Shown: positions 54,011-63,237, numbered from the stretch's first letter. The stretch is DNA of 64,000 nt from Algoriphagus resistens (GCF_001442615.1 NZ_LMXN01000004.1:186001-250000); one strand, 5' to 3'. Made by a program: numbers and translations. Notes: generated by a model not told the origin, from the letters alone.

Positions 54011-55576
54011 TCATCTTGCGTAATTAACCGCTCTCATTTCTCTGATTACCGTAATTTTGATCTGTCCCGGATATTGCATTTCCTTCTCGATTTTCTGGGA
54101 AATATCAAAGGAAAGTTTACCAGCCGTAGAATCATCTACATTGTCCGCATCCACCAGTACGCGGAGTTCGCGGCCCGCCTGCATGGCGAAGCATTTATTC
54201 ACTCCGTCAAAGCTCAATGCAAGTTCTTCCAGATCTTTCAGGCGCTTGATGTAACTATCCATCACCTCACGTCTTGCACCTGGTCTTGCGCCGGATATTG
54301 CATCTGAAGCCTGTACAATCGGGGAGATCATGGAAGTCATTTCGATTTCATCATGGTGAGCTCCGATGGCATTACAGATTTCTGGATGTTCCTTGTAGCG
54401 CTTGGCTAGTTCCATACCCAATACTGCATGGGGAAGTTCTTGCTCTTCATGCCATACTTTACCGATATCATGCAGTAAGCCAGCCCGTTTAGCCATTTTG
54501 GCATTCAGCCCCATTTCGGCCGCCATTGTAGCGCAAAGCTTTGCTACTTCTCTGGAGTGCTGTAGCAGGTTCTGCCCGTAGGAAGATCTATACCTCATAC
54601 GTCCCACCATCCTGATCAACTCAGGATGAAGTCCGTGGATCCCCAGGTCTATACATGTCCTCTCCCCTATTTCTACGATTTCCTCTTCGATGTTCTTTTC
54701 GGTTTTGGCTACTACTTCCTCGATCCGTGCCGGGTGGATACGTCCATCCTGAACCAATCTATGAAGTGAAAGCCTAGCCACTTCTCTTCTCACCGGATCA
54801 AAACCGGAAATAATGATTGCTTCTGGCGTATCATCCACTACAATCTCAACCCCTGTGGCAGCTTCGAGCGCACGGATGTTTCTACCTTCCCTACCGATGA
54901 TTTTACCTTTGATGTCATCACTTTCAATATTGAATACAGAGACACAGTTTTCTACGGCATGCTCGGTAGCCGTACGTTGGATGGTGTCCAACACGATCTT
55001 CTTCGCCTGTTTTGTAGCTGTAAGCTTTGCTTCGTCGAGAATATCTTTAATCTGAGAAGATGCCCTCGAATTGGCCTCCTCAGTCAACATAGTTACCAAC
55101 TGATCACGTGCTTCTTCACGGGTAAGATTTGCGACTTTTTCCAAGTCCGCAATTCGCTGGTTCGTTACTCGGTCCAGTTCCTCTTTTTTAACTTTTAGCG
55201 AGTGAAGCTGAGCGTTCAGATTCTCAGATTTGCTATCCAATTCCGCTTCTTTTCTCTTCACTTGCTCCAATTCTTTGGAGACTTGCTGCTCGCGCTGCTT
55301 TACCTTATTTTCATTGGTGATGATAATATTCTTCTTATTACTCATCTCCTCATCAAACTCAGCTTTCAGCTTGAGATACTTTTCTTTTGCTTCCAGAATC
55401 CGGTCTTTCTTGATAGATTCTGCATTGATTTCCGCTTCGCGAAGCATGGATTTCACCCGCTCACGGGTTTCTTCCTCCAGCTTTGCGTTTTTATTTTTTA
55501 TTAATGCGCCGGCAATAGCGGCCCCTGCACCAGTCCCAACTAGGGCTGCGAGGACAATATATAGTATTTCTCCCAT
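54011..55576 (-). CDS. rny: Ribonuclease Y
   Basis: 521 residues. One N-terminal membrane helix ([20 protein letters not shown]), then a long charged coiled coil (about 30-190). A KH domain has [20 protein letters not shown], and the HD domain has LLHDIGKV. The enzyme starts mRNA decay by endonuclease cuts at the inner membrane. The gene is 66 bases after zapA. All key residues are present. Confidence 0.95.
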   Translation of the reverse strand: MGEILYIVLAALVGTGAGAAIAGALIKNKNAKLEEETRERVKSMLREAEINAESIKKDRILEAKEKYLKLKAEFDEEMSNKKNIIITNENKVKQREQQVSKELEQVKRKEAELDSKSENLNAQLHSLKVKKEELDRVTNQRIADLEKVANLTREEARDQLVTMLTEEANSRASSQIKDILDEAKLTATKQAKKIVLDTIQRTATEHAVENCVSVFNIESDDIKGKIIGREGRNIRALEAATGVEIVVDDTPEAIIISGFDPVRREVARLSLHRLVQDGRIHPARIEEVVAKTEKNIEEEIVEIGERTCIDLGIHGLHPELIRMVGRMRYRSSYGQNLLQHSREVAKLCATMAAEMGLNAKMAKRAGLLHDIGKVWHEEQELPHAVLGMELAKRYKEHPEICNAIGAHHDEIEMTSMISPIVQASDAISGARPGARREVMDSYIKRLKDLEELALSFDGVNKCFAMQAGRELRVLVDADNVDDSTAGKLSFDISQKIEKEMQYPGQIKITVIREMRAVNYAR

Positions 55577-55642
55577 AGGTATTTTGGATATAATTAAACC
55601 TGGGGAATCTGAAAAATCTTCTGAATTTGGTGTTTTAAATAA

Positions 55643-55927
55643 TTACAAAGCCTTTGTCAGCAAGGCATTGATGTGAGAAATACTGGATTTAATATGCTCT
55701 GAATCTTCCGTATTAACCTGGTTGGTTTCCAATGATTCCACCATGCAATCAAAAGCTACCATAGCCAGCAAATCCTGGTGATCATCCAGTCCGTATTCCT
55801 CTTTATACTTACGCAATTTTTCATTAATCAGCTTGCCAGCATGACGGATTTTGGACTCGTCCTCGATCTTCACGCGCATAGGATATTCTCTATCTCCTAT
55901 TTTTAACCTGATGGCAAGTGTCTCCAT
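55643..55927 (-). CDS. zapA: Cell division protein ZapA
   Basis: 94 residues of the ZapA family: an N-terminal beta-hairpin (LAIRLKIGDREYPMRVKIED), then a long helix for dimer and coiled coil (KLINEKLRKYKEEYG). ZapA bundles FtsZ filaments at mid-cell. The gene is one base from the coiled-coil gene upstream, and the region holds pheT and rny on the same strand. Confidence 0.85.
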   Translation of the reverse strand: METLAIRLKIGDREYPMRVKIEDESKIRHAGKLINEKLRKYKEEYGLDDHQDLLAMVAFDCMVESLETNQVNTEDSEHIKSSISHINALLTKAL

Positions 55928-55928
55928 A

Positions 55929-56213
55929 TCACTCAGATAAGTAGGTAATTAAATGATCGATTTCTTGTATATAATTATTGATTAGGTCACTCATTTCAGT
56001 TGACTGTTCCGGATTCACCGGTTGGTTGTCCACAATGTTACTAATTTTAATTTTATTTTTAAAATGTTCGATTTCCTGCTCTTTTTTATCCAAAGCACTA
56101 CTTACTTCGGATAATTTTTGTTTCAATTGCCTATTCTCTTCGCTTATCTCAAGCAATTTACTGCTAGCTTGGTGGGCTAGTTTCTCTAATTTTTGCAGTT
56201 CCTCTTGAATCAT
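55929..56213 (-). CDS. Small coiled-coil protein next to zapA
   Basis: 94 residues. Residues 1-55 form a heptad-like coil (LEKLAHQASSKLLEISEENRQL and on to HFKNKI). A short linker (VDNQPVNPEQ) is followed by a C-terminal helix, MSDLINNYIQEIDHLITYLSE. It has no signal or membrane segment. It is squeezed between pheT (2 bases) and zapA (1 base). Its size and fold recall ZapB, but I see no sequence motif that proves homology, so a ZapA partner role is inferred from position. Confidence 0.75.
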   Translation of the reverse strand: MIQEELQKLEKLAHQASSKLLEISEENRQLKQKLSEVSSALDKKEQEIEHFKNKIKISNIVDNQPVNPEQSTEMSDLINNYIQEIDHLITYLSE

Positions 56214-56215
56214 TT

Positions 56216-58627
56216 CTATGTTCTTATCAAAGCACCTACCTCTTTCTCAAAGGCTTGGATCAATTTACTCATAGTTTTGTCAATTACCTTATCAGTCAAT
56301 GTATTTTCCTGATCCTGTAGGTGAAAACTTAATGCATAAGCCTTTTTGCCCGCATCAATTTTGTCTCCTTGGTACACATCAAAAACTCCAATTCTTTTTA
56401 ATAATTTTCCTCCAAATTTCGTAGCGACTGATTTTACCTGATCATAACTCACATTTTTGTCAATTACCAGGGAAAGATCTCTACGGACTTCAGGGAATTT
56501 TGAAATTTCTTCAACCTTCTTCAACCCTGCTGCTTTTTTGCAAAGCAAATCCCAGTTTAGATCTGCATACCATACCTCTTGTCGTACTTCTGCCTGCTTC
56601 AAGATCTTATCATCCAGCAAACCGATCGTAGCGAGTTCCTTCTGACCGAGCATAATCTTCAACCCATAGGCAAAAGGAACTGTCTCCACCATAGAAAGTT
56701 CACCTGAGGGTACGTTCAACTTCTCCAGTATTCCTTCTACAGTAGCGTAGATGTCAGCAAATGCAAATCCCTTGGAGGGTTCCAGCCAGCTTTCGGATGT
56801 CTTCTTACCTGTAAGGAAAAGGGACAATCTTCTGCTTTCAGAATACCCTTCTTCTGACTTATGATAAACGGTTCCAAATTCGAAGTATTTCAAATCCGCC
56901 TGACGTCTGTTGATATTTCTTGCCAAAACCTCCAACCCGGAATAAAGCAAACTCTGACGCATCACGTCCAGATCTTCGCTTAGTTTATTGTAAATGACAA
57001 CGCTGCTTTTTGGATCTAGGAAGCCAGATTTCTCCGCATAGATTGACTTTGTCAGGCTGTTTGTGATCATCTCGAAATAGCCCTGACCTGTCAAAATCTC
57101 AGTCAAGCGATACTGCAATTTATTCAGATCTTTTCCTGGATGCTCTGCAAGATAATCCGTTCTGAGGTTCTCAGATAGCTCCACGTTGTGGAAGCCGTAT
57201 ATTCTCAATATTTCCTCAATAATATCTGCTTCACGCGTCACATCTACACGGTATGGTTTCGCCGTAGCAGTGAAGCCTTCAGAGGTTTCATTCGATACTG
57301 TGATATCCAGACTCTCCAATATAGATTTTACCTGGGAAGGATCGATTTTCTTTCCGATCAGGCGATTGATGTGACCATAATCCACCTCAATCACAAAATC
57401 TTCCACTGGCTCAGGGTAACTATCTACCAGTTCAGAACTCACTTTACCGCCAGCTATTTCCTGCAAAAGTTTCACCGCCATTTTCAGTGCATAAACAGGC
57501 ATATTAGGATCTGTACCACGTTCAAAGCGGAAGGATGCATCCGTCTTCAGGCCGTGAAACTGACTTCCTTTTCTTACAATATCAGGAGAGAAATATGCTG
57601 ACTCCAGGAAAATGGAAGTTGTACTCTCGGATACACCAGAATTGATTCCTCCAAAAACACCGGCGATGCAAAGCCCTCCGTTAGTGTCTTTGATCATTAA
57701 TTCCTCACCAGAAAGCTTGCGTTCCTTTCCGTCCAACGTTACAAATTTTGTATCCTTTGGAAGTTTTCCTACACTAATTTTCCCTCCGGAAATCTTCCCT
57801 GCGTCAAAAGCATGAAGCGGTTGTCCAAGATCATGCAAAATGAAATTGGTGATATCCACCACGTTATTGATCGGCTCCAAATCCAGTGCTTTCAGGAAAT
57901 TCTGAAGCCAGGTGGGAGAAGGCCCAACCTTCAAGCCTGTGATCACCACTCCTGCATATCGCGGGCAATCGGCAATGTCCTCTACTTCAACCTGAATAAC
58001 AGGACCGGAAGCTTCTATTTTCAATTCAGGAGCAGAATCGATCTCCAACTCCCTTCCCAAAAGGGCTTTCAAGTCACGTGCTACCCCCAAATGGGATGCG
58101 GCATCAGCCCGATTTGGTGTCAGACCGATTTCCAAAATCTGGTCTTGAGTTATTTCGATAAATTCCGACGCGGCAGCGCCATTAGGAAGGTCAGTATCCA
58201 AAACCATAATTCCTGCATGGCTAGAGCCAAGTCCCAACTCATCCTCCGCGCAAATCATTCCTTCTGAGACTTCTCCCCTGATTTTTGCTTTTTTGATCTG
58301 GAAAGAGTCGCCTTCGGATGGATAAAGTGTAGCCCCTACAGTGGCAACCAACACTTTCTGCCCCTTGGCCACATTGGGCGCTCCGCAGACAATCGGAGAA
58401 ATTCCGGTTCCGATATCGACGGTGGTAATGCTCAGTTTATCTGCATTCGGATGCTTCTCGCAAGTCAGTACCTCTCCTATCACAATACCTTCCAAACCTC
58501 CTCTGACAGAGATGAACTCCTCTATGCCCTCCACTTCCAAGCCGGACTGAGTCAACAATGCCCCTATCTCCTCCGTTGATTCGGTATGGGGAATGTATTT
58601 TTTTAATCGATTTATTGAGATTTTCAT
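56216..58627 (-). CDS. pheT: Phenylalanine-tRNA ligase beta subunit
   Basis: 803 residues with the usual domains: an OB-fold tRNA-binding domain (about 40-150, VIGEVLTCEKHPNADKLSI), B3/B4 (about 215-370, GLKTDASFRFERGTDPNM), B5 (about 400-470), the catalytic-like core, and the anticodon-binding FDX-ACB domain at the end (ISKFPEVRRDLSLVIDK). It charges tRNA-Phe with the alpha subunit, which is not here. A hairpin and palindromes lie in its leader (58645-58719). Confidence 0.96.
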   Translation of the reverse strand: MKISINRLKKYIPHTESTEEIGALLTQSGLEVEGIEEFISVRGGLEGIVIGEVLTCEKHPNADKLSITTVDIGTGISPIVCGAPNVAKGQKVLVATVGATLYPSEGDSFQIKKAKIRGEVSEGMICAEDELGLGSSHAGIMVLDTDLPNGAAASEFIEITQDQILEIGLTPNRADAASHLGVARDLKALLGRELEIDSAPELKIEASGPVIQVEVEDIADCPRYAGVVITGLKVGPSPTWLQNFLKALDLEPINNVVDITNFILHDLGQPLHAFDAGKISGGKISVGKLPKDTKFVTLDGKERKLSGEELMIKDTNGGLCIAGVFGGINSGVSESTTSIFLESAYFSPDIVRKGSQFHGLKTDASFRFERGTDPNMPVYALKMAVKLLQEIAGGKVSSELVDSYPEPVEDFVIEVDYGHINRLIGKKIDPSQVKSILESLDITVSNETSEGFTATAKPYRVDVTREADIIEEILRIYGFHNVELSENLRTDYLAEHPGKDLNKLQYRLTEILTGQGYFEMITNSLTKSIYAEKSGFLDPKSSVVIYNKLSEDLDVMRQSLLYSGLEVLARNINRRQADLKYFEFGTVYHKSEEGYSESRRLSLFLTGKKTSESWLEPSKGFAFADIYATVEGILEKLNVPSGELSMVETVPFAYGLKIMLGQKELATIGLLDDKILKQAEVRQEVWYADLNWDLLCKKAAGLKKVEEISKFPEVRRDLSLVIDKNVSYDQVKSVATKFGGKLLKRIGVFDVYQGDKIDAGKKAYALSFHLQDQENTLTDKVIDKTMSKLIQAFEKEVGALIRT

Positions 58628-58644
58628 CTATAATTCATAATAAA

Positions 58645-58664
58645 GCAAATCAACATTGATTTGC
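58645..58664 (-). promoter_or_regulatory. Hairpin in the pheT leader
   Basis: GCAAATCA (58645-58652) pairs exactly with TGATTTGC (58657-58664), with a 4-nt loop, 17 bases before the pheT start. It could affect translation, or be a protein-binding palindrome. Confidence 0.45.
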
Positions 58665-58669
58665 ATGAT

Positions 58670-58693
58670 AAACAAAAGGGGTTCGAAAACCCC
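58670..58693 (-). terminator. Terminator after the DUF1684 gene
   Basis: On the minus strand GGGGTT-TTCG-AACCCC (58693-58678) is a perfect 6-bp stem with a tetraloop, followed by TTTTGTT. It ends the 58747-59364 gene before pheT. Confidence 0.75.
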
Positions 58694-58746
58694 ATTTTAT
58701 TCAATATTTGCATGCAAATTTAAGAGATTTGAGCTAGGCAGAAAGG

Positions 58747-59364
58747 CTATTTGCCGTAATTTTTCTCTCCTACAGGAATAGGAATATCCAATAGATTCTC
58801 CTTTGGGGGAAGTGGGCAGCCATAATCCGGATTATAAGCACAATAGGGATTGTAGGCCAGATTAAAATCAATGGTTATGCTATTTTTCCCATCTTGTCGT
58901 GCGTTGATATATCTACCTCCACCGTAGGTCTCGCCTGCGCTTGTTTCATCTGCAAAAGCCAAAAAGAAATTCCGTTTATCAGGTTCACTAACTGCTTGAA
59001 GGAGCAATAGTTTCTCCGTTTTCCCATTTAGTTCAAACTCTGCCCATGAATGCTCAATGTACTTTTCCTTGGTTCCATCTGTAAGCGGCACTTCTCTCAC
59101 TTTCCTTTCTTCGATGGGAAGAAGTCTGGCCTTGACCTTATATGCAGGATCAATAGGATAAAAGTTTAATTTGGTAAAGGACAACTTCTGCTCCTCTGTA
59201 AGAGGCGACTCAAAGTTGAACCGTATAAATTTAAACTGCTTTTCACGCTCATTCTCAATCCTTTCAATGTAATCTTCAGGACTTTCCGACCCTGTGAGCG
59301 TATAAACAACCGCAGCAAAAACCACCACGGCGATAATCAGAAGTATAATCGTATTGTTTTTCAT
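58747..59364 (-). CDS. DUF1684 domain protein, membrane-anchored
   Basis: 205 residues from ATG 59364 (MKNNTIILLIIAVVVFAAVVYTL); a TTG eight codons upstream is less likely. One N-terminal membrane helix is followed by the DUF1684 domain, with the signature NLAYNPYCAYNPDYGCPLPP (about 165-184) that defines the family, and FAFADET and YGGGRYI before it. The function is unknown. It is single, between radC and pheT, with its own terminator. Confidence 0.85.
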   Translation of the reverse strand: MKNNTIILLIIAVVVFAAVVYTLTGSESPEDYIERIENEREKQFKFIRFNFESPLTEEQKLSFTKLNFYPIDPAYKVKARLLPIEERKVREVPLTDGTKEKYIEHSWAEFELNGKTEKLLLLQAVSEPDKRNFFLAFADETSAGETYGGGRYINARQDGKNSITIDFNLAYNPYCAYNPDYGCPLPPKENLLDIPIPVGEKNYGK

Positions 59365-59494
59365 GTTTTGTTTAAAATTGTCTTCCAAAGACCATAAGTT
59401 CGCCTTTCGTCAACAAGGGAATTCCAAGTTCAATAACCACTGCTCTGAGAAGTTTAAGTCATTCTTCTCTGGTAAGAAGGTTCGATTAATAACC

Positions 59495-60190
59495 TCAAAG
59501 AATGGCCTCATCTGCGAAGCTAAAGTAGCCACTATCTGTAAAAATCACATGATCAAGTACCGGCAAATCCAATTCCCTGCCTACTTTGACCAAGCGCTGA
59601 GTGAGCCGCTTGTCCTGATCTGAAGGACTTAGATTACCACTTGGATGGTTGTGAACAAGTATAATCGACTGAGCGAGATGTTCTAGAGCTATTTTGAATA
59701 CAATCTTGGTATCCACAACTGTCCCAGCAGTACCACCTTGGGAAACCAGATGTTTTTTTAAAATCTGATTACCTCTATTTAGTAAAATCAAGTAAAAATG
59801 TTCCACTTGCTCATCGAGCAATTCGGGTCTCATCAGATTGTATATATCCTGGGAGCAAGTGATACGAGGCTTGCTCACTTGCACTGAATCCTTTCTTCTT
59901 CGGCCAAGCTCCATTGCCGCAATGATAGATATGGCTTTGGCCTCTCCTATCCCCTTGAATTTTTTAAGATCTTGAATGGATAGTTTTGCCAGGCTTCGCA
60001 GATCATAATTTACATCGGCAAGAATATGCTTGGACAAATCTACCGCACTCACTGAAGGTGTACCCGAGCCGATCAATATTGCTATCAGTTCGGCATCTGA
60101 TAAAGCTAATTTACCTTTGAGGAGAAGTTTTTCACGCGGTCTATCCTCTTCGGCGAGTTGGGAGATTTTTATAGAAGTATAACTATCCAT
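59495..60190 (-). CDS. radC: RadC-like JAB domain protein
   Basis: 231 residues from ATG 60190 (MDSYTSIKISQLAEEDRP); a TTG three codons upstream is possible. The N-terminal helix-hairpin-helix part has FKGIGEAKAISIIAAMELGRR. The C-terminal JAMM domain has HNHPSGNLSPSDQD with the metal-binding His-x-His and Asp. RadC was once linked to repair, but the true role is uncertain. It lies after rpsT, separated by a terminator. Confidence 0.92.
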   Translation of the reverse strand: MDSYTSIKISQLAEEDRPREKLLLKGKLALSDAELIAILIGSGTPSVSAVDLSKHILADVNYDLRSLAKLSIQDLKKFKGIGEAKAISIIAAMELGRRRKDSVQVSKPRITCSQDIYNLMRPELLDEQVEHFYLILLNRGNQILKKHLVSQGGTAGTVVDTKIVFKIALEHLAQSIILVHNHPSGNLSPSDQDKRLTQRLVKVGRELDLPVLDHVIFTDSGYFSFADEAIL

Positions 60191-60241
60191 AATGATCAAT
60201 TAAAAAGTGATCAATGAATTTAATTACTTCCTGGCACAAAA

Positions 60242-60264
60242 AAAACCCTGTCCAGCAGGGTTTT
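60242..60264 (-). terminator. Terminator after rpsT
   Basis: AAAACCCTG (60242-60250) and CAGGGTTTT (60256-60264) make a perfect 9-bp stem with a 5-nt loop. A T-run follows on the minus strand. Confidence 0.85.
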
Positions 60265-60286
60265 AGAGAAATAAAATCTTTTGGGA

Positions 60287-60541
60287 TTAACCTAGTGCGG
60301 AAACGAACTTGGCCAATCTTGATTTTTTGTTGCTTGCGTTGTTTTTGTGAATCACATTCTTCTTAGCCAACTTGTCCAACATAGAAGATACTTTTTTGTA
60401 AAGCTCAGAAGCCTCTACTTTATCTGTAGTTGCTTTCAATCTTTTGATGAAAGTCCTAGTTGTTTTAGCCTGATATCTGTTTCTCAAACGCTTAGCCTCG
60501 TTTGCACGAATTCTCTTCAGAGCTGATTTGTGATTTGCCAT
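60287..60541 (-). CDS. rpsT: 30S ribosomal protein S20
   Basis: 84 residues, Lys/Arg-rich, with the S20 pattern MANHKSALKRIRANEAKRLRN at the start and HKNNASNKKSRLAKFV at the end. It binds 16S rRNA early in small-subunit assembly. It is a single gene with a clean promoter and terminator. Confidence 0.96.
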   Translation of the reverse strand: MANHKSALKRIRANEAKRLRNRYQAKTTRTFIKRLKATTDKVEASELYKKVSSMLDKLAKKNVIHKNNASNKKSRLAKFVSALG

Positions 60542-60592
60542 ATCTTGATATTAATTGGATTTCTTTACGTGTCCCTATTCCGAATCGGAGTG

Positions 60593-60624
60593 CAAAGTTA
60601 TTGTAATTTATTAATACTGCCAAA
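60593..60624 (-). promoter_or_regulatory. Bacteroidota-type promoter of rpsT
   Basis: On the minus strand TTTG (60624-60621), 20 bases, and TAACTTTG (60600-60593) match the Bacteroidota sigma consensus exactly in sequence and spacing. Transcription would start near 60586, about 45 bases before the gene. Confidence 0.8.
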
Positions 60625-60754
60625 GGAAATTTAAACATTCCTATGGTGATCAGTGTTCTTTGAATTCTACAATACAGCCTTACACCCCCTTATTTCTGCA
60701 AATATACCTTTTATCTTCCCATTTCACTGCTAAAGATTTTGATTATTTTTAAGT

Positions 60755-61430
60755 ATGAAAATTTTTCCGATCTGGATATTTTATCTTTTTTTATTTCCGA
60801 CCCTACAGATTACTGGATTTTTTTTTAACTCATGGGTTGATTATTCAGCTTGCGGTTTTTTCACTTCCCGAAGAAATGATTGGATTTTATAAACCTCATA
60901 TCCAACACATTACCTAAAACGTTTTGAACCCCCGACCGAAGAAGAGAGGCAGTCAAAAGTGAGGGGGAAATATTTCATCGATTTCGATTATTATGGAGTT
61001 TCAGCACTTCAGATCTTGCTAAAAACTGGTGTAAAGCACTAGAAAATTTTCTAAGGATAATTTAAGAGCAAATGGACTCAGCCTATGGTCGGTTTATTTC
61101 ACCCTTACTGAATGTTACAAAAGGCCTTCGAATTCAAAAACATTTGAGACTTTCTGCTCTCTTAGGCATTACAAAGATGATTCCCCGCTATATACCGCAA
61201 AATTTTTCTACCGAAAAAAAATCAGGTATGAAGAACGGAACAGCCTGAGCGCCCGTGTTTATTCGCGTGAATTCCCAGAAGCTCATGCTCTTGCTCTTGA
61301 CTGTCAAATGAAGAAATCCATCAAGATGACAGCAGATTTTTGGTTTATCTCCTGGGTAAATGCCTGACAGCCGGATTTATCCGCTTCCAGTAATGACTCT
61401 AAGATTAGGACAAGAGAATATGCCAATTAA
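60755..61430 (+). pseudogene. Decayed zinc-dependent phospholipase C/S1-P1-like gene
   Basis: The 1.06-kb interval 60542-61598 has no intact gene, but its plus strand holds coding-like pieces in several frames that line up in one order. They are MKIFPIWIFYLFLF (signal-like, from 60755), QLAVFSLPEEMIGFYKPHI, DRRREAVKSEGE, YFIDFDYYG, KNWCKALENF, ANGLSLWSVYFTL, and YEERNSLSARVYSREFPEA followed by IKMTADFWFISWVNA. TGA stands where Gly is expected before QPDL, and TAA follows at 61428. From memory this order fits Bacteroidota zinc-dependent phospholipase C-like proteins. At least four frameshifts and several stops show old decay. The tail 61431-61598 shows nothing I can assign. Confidence 0.65.
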
Positions 61431-61598
61431 CAGGCAGTGTTCAGTGGCAAACACTTTGGTTCAAAGCCTCTTATTGGTTCGGGTCTCATGACTCGGACCT
61501 ATCGTAATGAAGTCGCCAGACCTCTAATTTTAGGCTTGAATGGCAGTCTTCGAACTTATGCCAATAACCTGAACATTTTGTGGTCAACTACACTGAAC

Positions 61599-62915
61599 CT
61601 AAACTACCACTTCTGACTTCAAATAACTTTCAATCGCACTCCCAAGTCTCCTAAACGTATTCTTAAACACCTCCTCATTTTCCTCCAAAAGCGTCACACG
61701 AAAGCCTCTCAAATCGGAGCAAAACGAAGAAATCGGCACGACGCAGATCTGCTCAGCCGCCAGTAAATTATAAACAAATCTCTTGTCCAAAGGCATGTCC
61801 TTTTCCTCCAGCCAAGAATCCAATAAACCTTTCAGTTTCTCATCATCTATTGGTAGAAACTGGTCTTCCTTTAATACGCCTTCATCAAATACAATGGTAT
61901 TATAAAACGCACCTTGAGTTGGGTTGAACTTGATTCCGGGAATATCTCCCAATATCTCCCGCATCCAGTCGCTTCTTTTTCCGATCTGGGCATTTGCTTC
62001 TTGTCTATACTTGAAATAAGCAGGATGCTTCATGATCTTAGGGATTGCTAGCTGTGGCAAAATAGTAGAGCAAACTTCGATCATTTTGGCATTTTCCAAA
62101 GTCTGGCAAAGCTTTGAAAACTCCTTTGAAGATTCTCTATTATAAAATTCCATCCAACCACAGCGTGAACCTGGCCAAGGAAATTCTTTGGAGATTCCCT
62201 TCAACGAAATCGCAGGTCTATTGCCGATTACATCTGCCAATGGAACTGCTGTAATCCCATTATAGGTGATATTTTGATAAATCTCATCGGTAATCAGAAG
62301 TAGATTAAATTCCTCTGCGATTTTCACAAAAGCTTCCAACACTTCTCTAGGATACACCATTCCCGTCGGGTTATCCGGATTGATAATCAAGATTCCGACT
62401 ATTGATGGATTGTACCGAACCTTCAAATACAAGTCCTCCATATCCGGAAGCCATTGGTTATCGGGATCAAGCTTATAGGTAATCGGGGCAGCATTTGCAT
62501 GGGCAGCTTCTGCGGAACTATGTGTACTATATGCAGGAGATGGACCTATAATCCTAGCGGTGGGAATCAGAAATTGGTATAGTTTGGCGATGGCATCACC
62601 AAGCCCATTAAAGAACAGGATATCTTCTGCAGTGATCTGTGCTCCACCTCTTTCATTGGTAAGGCCAGCGAGAAACTTACGTGTTTCCAGCACGCCTTTA
62701 GAGTCGGCATATCCATAGGTCTTATCCTCCTTCAGCAGATCGGAAATGATTTCCTTCATCCATTCCGGCACATGGTTGCTTTTCTGAATAGGGTCCCCTA
62801 TATTTTCCCAGGTCATGGTGTAGCCTAACGCTTCGACTTGGCGCGCTTTTTTAACGATTCCACGAATTTCATAGGATAATTCTTCTGCTCCGGGTCTGAG
62901 GAGTAACTGTCTCAT
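61599..62915 (-). CDS. Class I/II PLP-dependent aminotransferase (alanine aminotransferase-like)
   Basis: 438 residues from ATG 62915 (MRQLLLRPGAEELSYEIRGIV). An upstream ATG at 62990 would add 25 residues not seen in the family and run into the promoter. Fold type I marks are IGDPIQ near the start, INPDNPTGMVYP, the PLP lysine in SLKGISKEFPWPGSRCGW, and the final RVTLLEENEE. Its substrate is probably alanine/glutamate-type amino acids, but this is not certain. It is a single gene preceded by three repeats (63050-63123). Confidence 0.9.
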   Translation of the reverse strand: MRQLLLRPGAEELSYEIRGIVKKARQVEALGYTMTWENIGDPIQKSNHVPEWMKEIISDLLKEDKTYGYADSKGVLETRKFLAGLTNERGGAQITAEDILFFNGLGDAIAKLYQFLIPTARIIGPSPAYSTHSSAEAAHANAAPITYKLDPDNQWLPDMEDLYLKVRYNPSIVGILIINPDNPTGMVYPREVLEAFVKIAEEFNLLLITDEIYQNITYNGITAVPLADVIGNRPAISLKGISKEFPWPGSRCGWMEFYNRESSKEFSKLCQTLENAKMIEVCSTILPQLAIPKIMKHPAYFKYRQEANAQIGKRSDWMREILGDIPGIKFNPTQGAFYNTIVFDEGVLKEDQFLPIDDEKLKGLLDSWLEEKDMPLDKRFVYNLLAAEQICVVPISSFCSDLRGFRVTLLEENEEVFKNTFRRLGSAIESYLKSEVVV

Positions 62916-63028
62916 AGGTTTGTTAGGCTGACTTCCAACTATTTCAGGCACAAAGAAACAAAAAAGAGAAAGGAAACTATCTCCTAGCATTGAAATACTG
63001 AATTTTTCTACCTAGGATAAAAGACCGC

Positions 63029-63058
63029 CAAATTTAATTTGCCTTTACTTTGTCACAA
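63029..63058 (-). promoter_or_regulatory. Predicted promoter of the aminotransferase gene
   Basis: On the minus strand TAAATTTG (63036-63029) matches the -7 box TAnnTTTG. A TTG 19 bases upstream (63058-63056) would serve as the -33 box and lies within the first TTGTSACAA element. The leader would be about 105 bases. Confidence 0.55.
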
Positions 63059-63123
63059 GATTTGATGAAAAATGCCCTGACTTTGTGACAATAGTAAGAT
63101 AATTTACCTTGGCTTTGTGACAA
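63050..63123. repeat. Three TTGTSACAA elements at 33 and 32 bp spacing
   Basis: TTGTCACAA at 63050-63058 and TTGTGACAA at 63083-63091 and 63115-63123 are each preceded by CT, so the shared unit is CTTTGTSACAA. Each is a 4+1+4 palindrome. Spacing is 33 and 32 bases, close to three helix turns. They lie in the 450-base interval 62916-63365, the rest of which I cannot assign apart from a possible tiny frame. Confidence 0.7.
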
Positions 63124-63126
63124 AAA

Positions 63127-63237
63127 TCAAGAGCGTTTTTTTATCTCTTCGTAATGGTGTGCTTGCAAAAAAAAGTCAGCACTCCTACTATAAATAGCTA
63201 ATGCAAGAAGCCCACCAAGAATTGCAAAGAGATCCAA
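63127..63237 (-). CDS. Possible 36-residue membrane peptide
   Basis: A short minus-strand frame starting at TTG 63237 after an in-frame stop reads LDLFAILGGLLALAIYS, one membrane-like segment, then a charged tail ending HHYEEIKKRS. There is no ribosome-binding site that I can defend. It may be a microprotein, or the tail of a lost gene. Confidence 0.2.
   Translation of the reverse strand: MDLFAILGGLLALAIYSRSADFFLQAHHYEEIKKRS

Noticed and set aside
61471..61502. Imperfect inverted repeat GGTTCGGGT/ACTCGGACC after the relic gene
   Set aside because: Only seven of nine positions pair and no T-run follows. It is too weak to call a terminator or an end of a mobile element.
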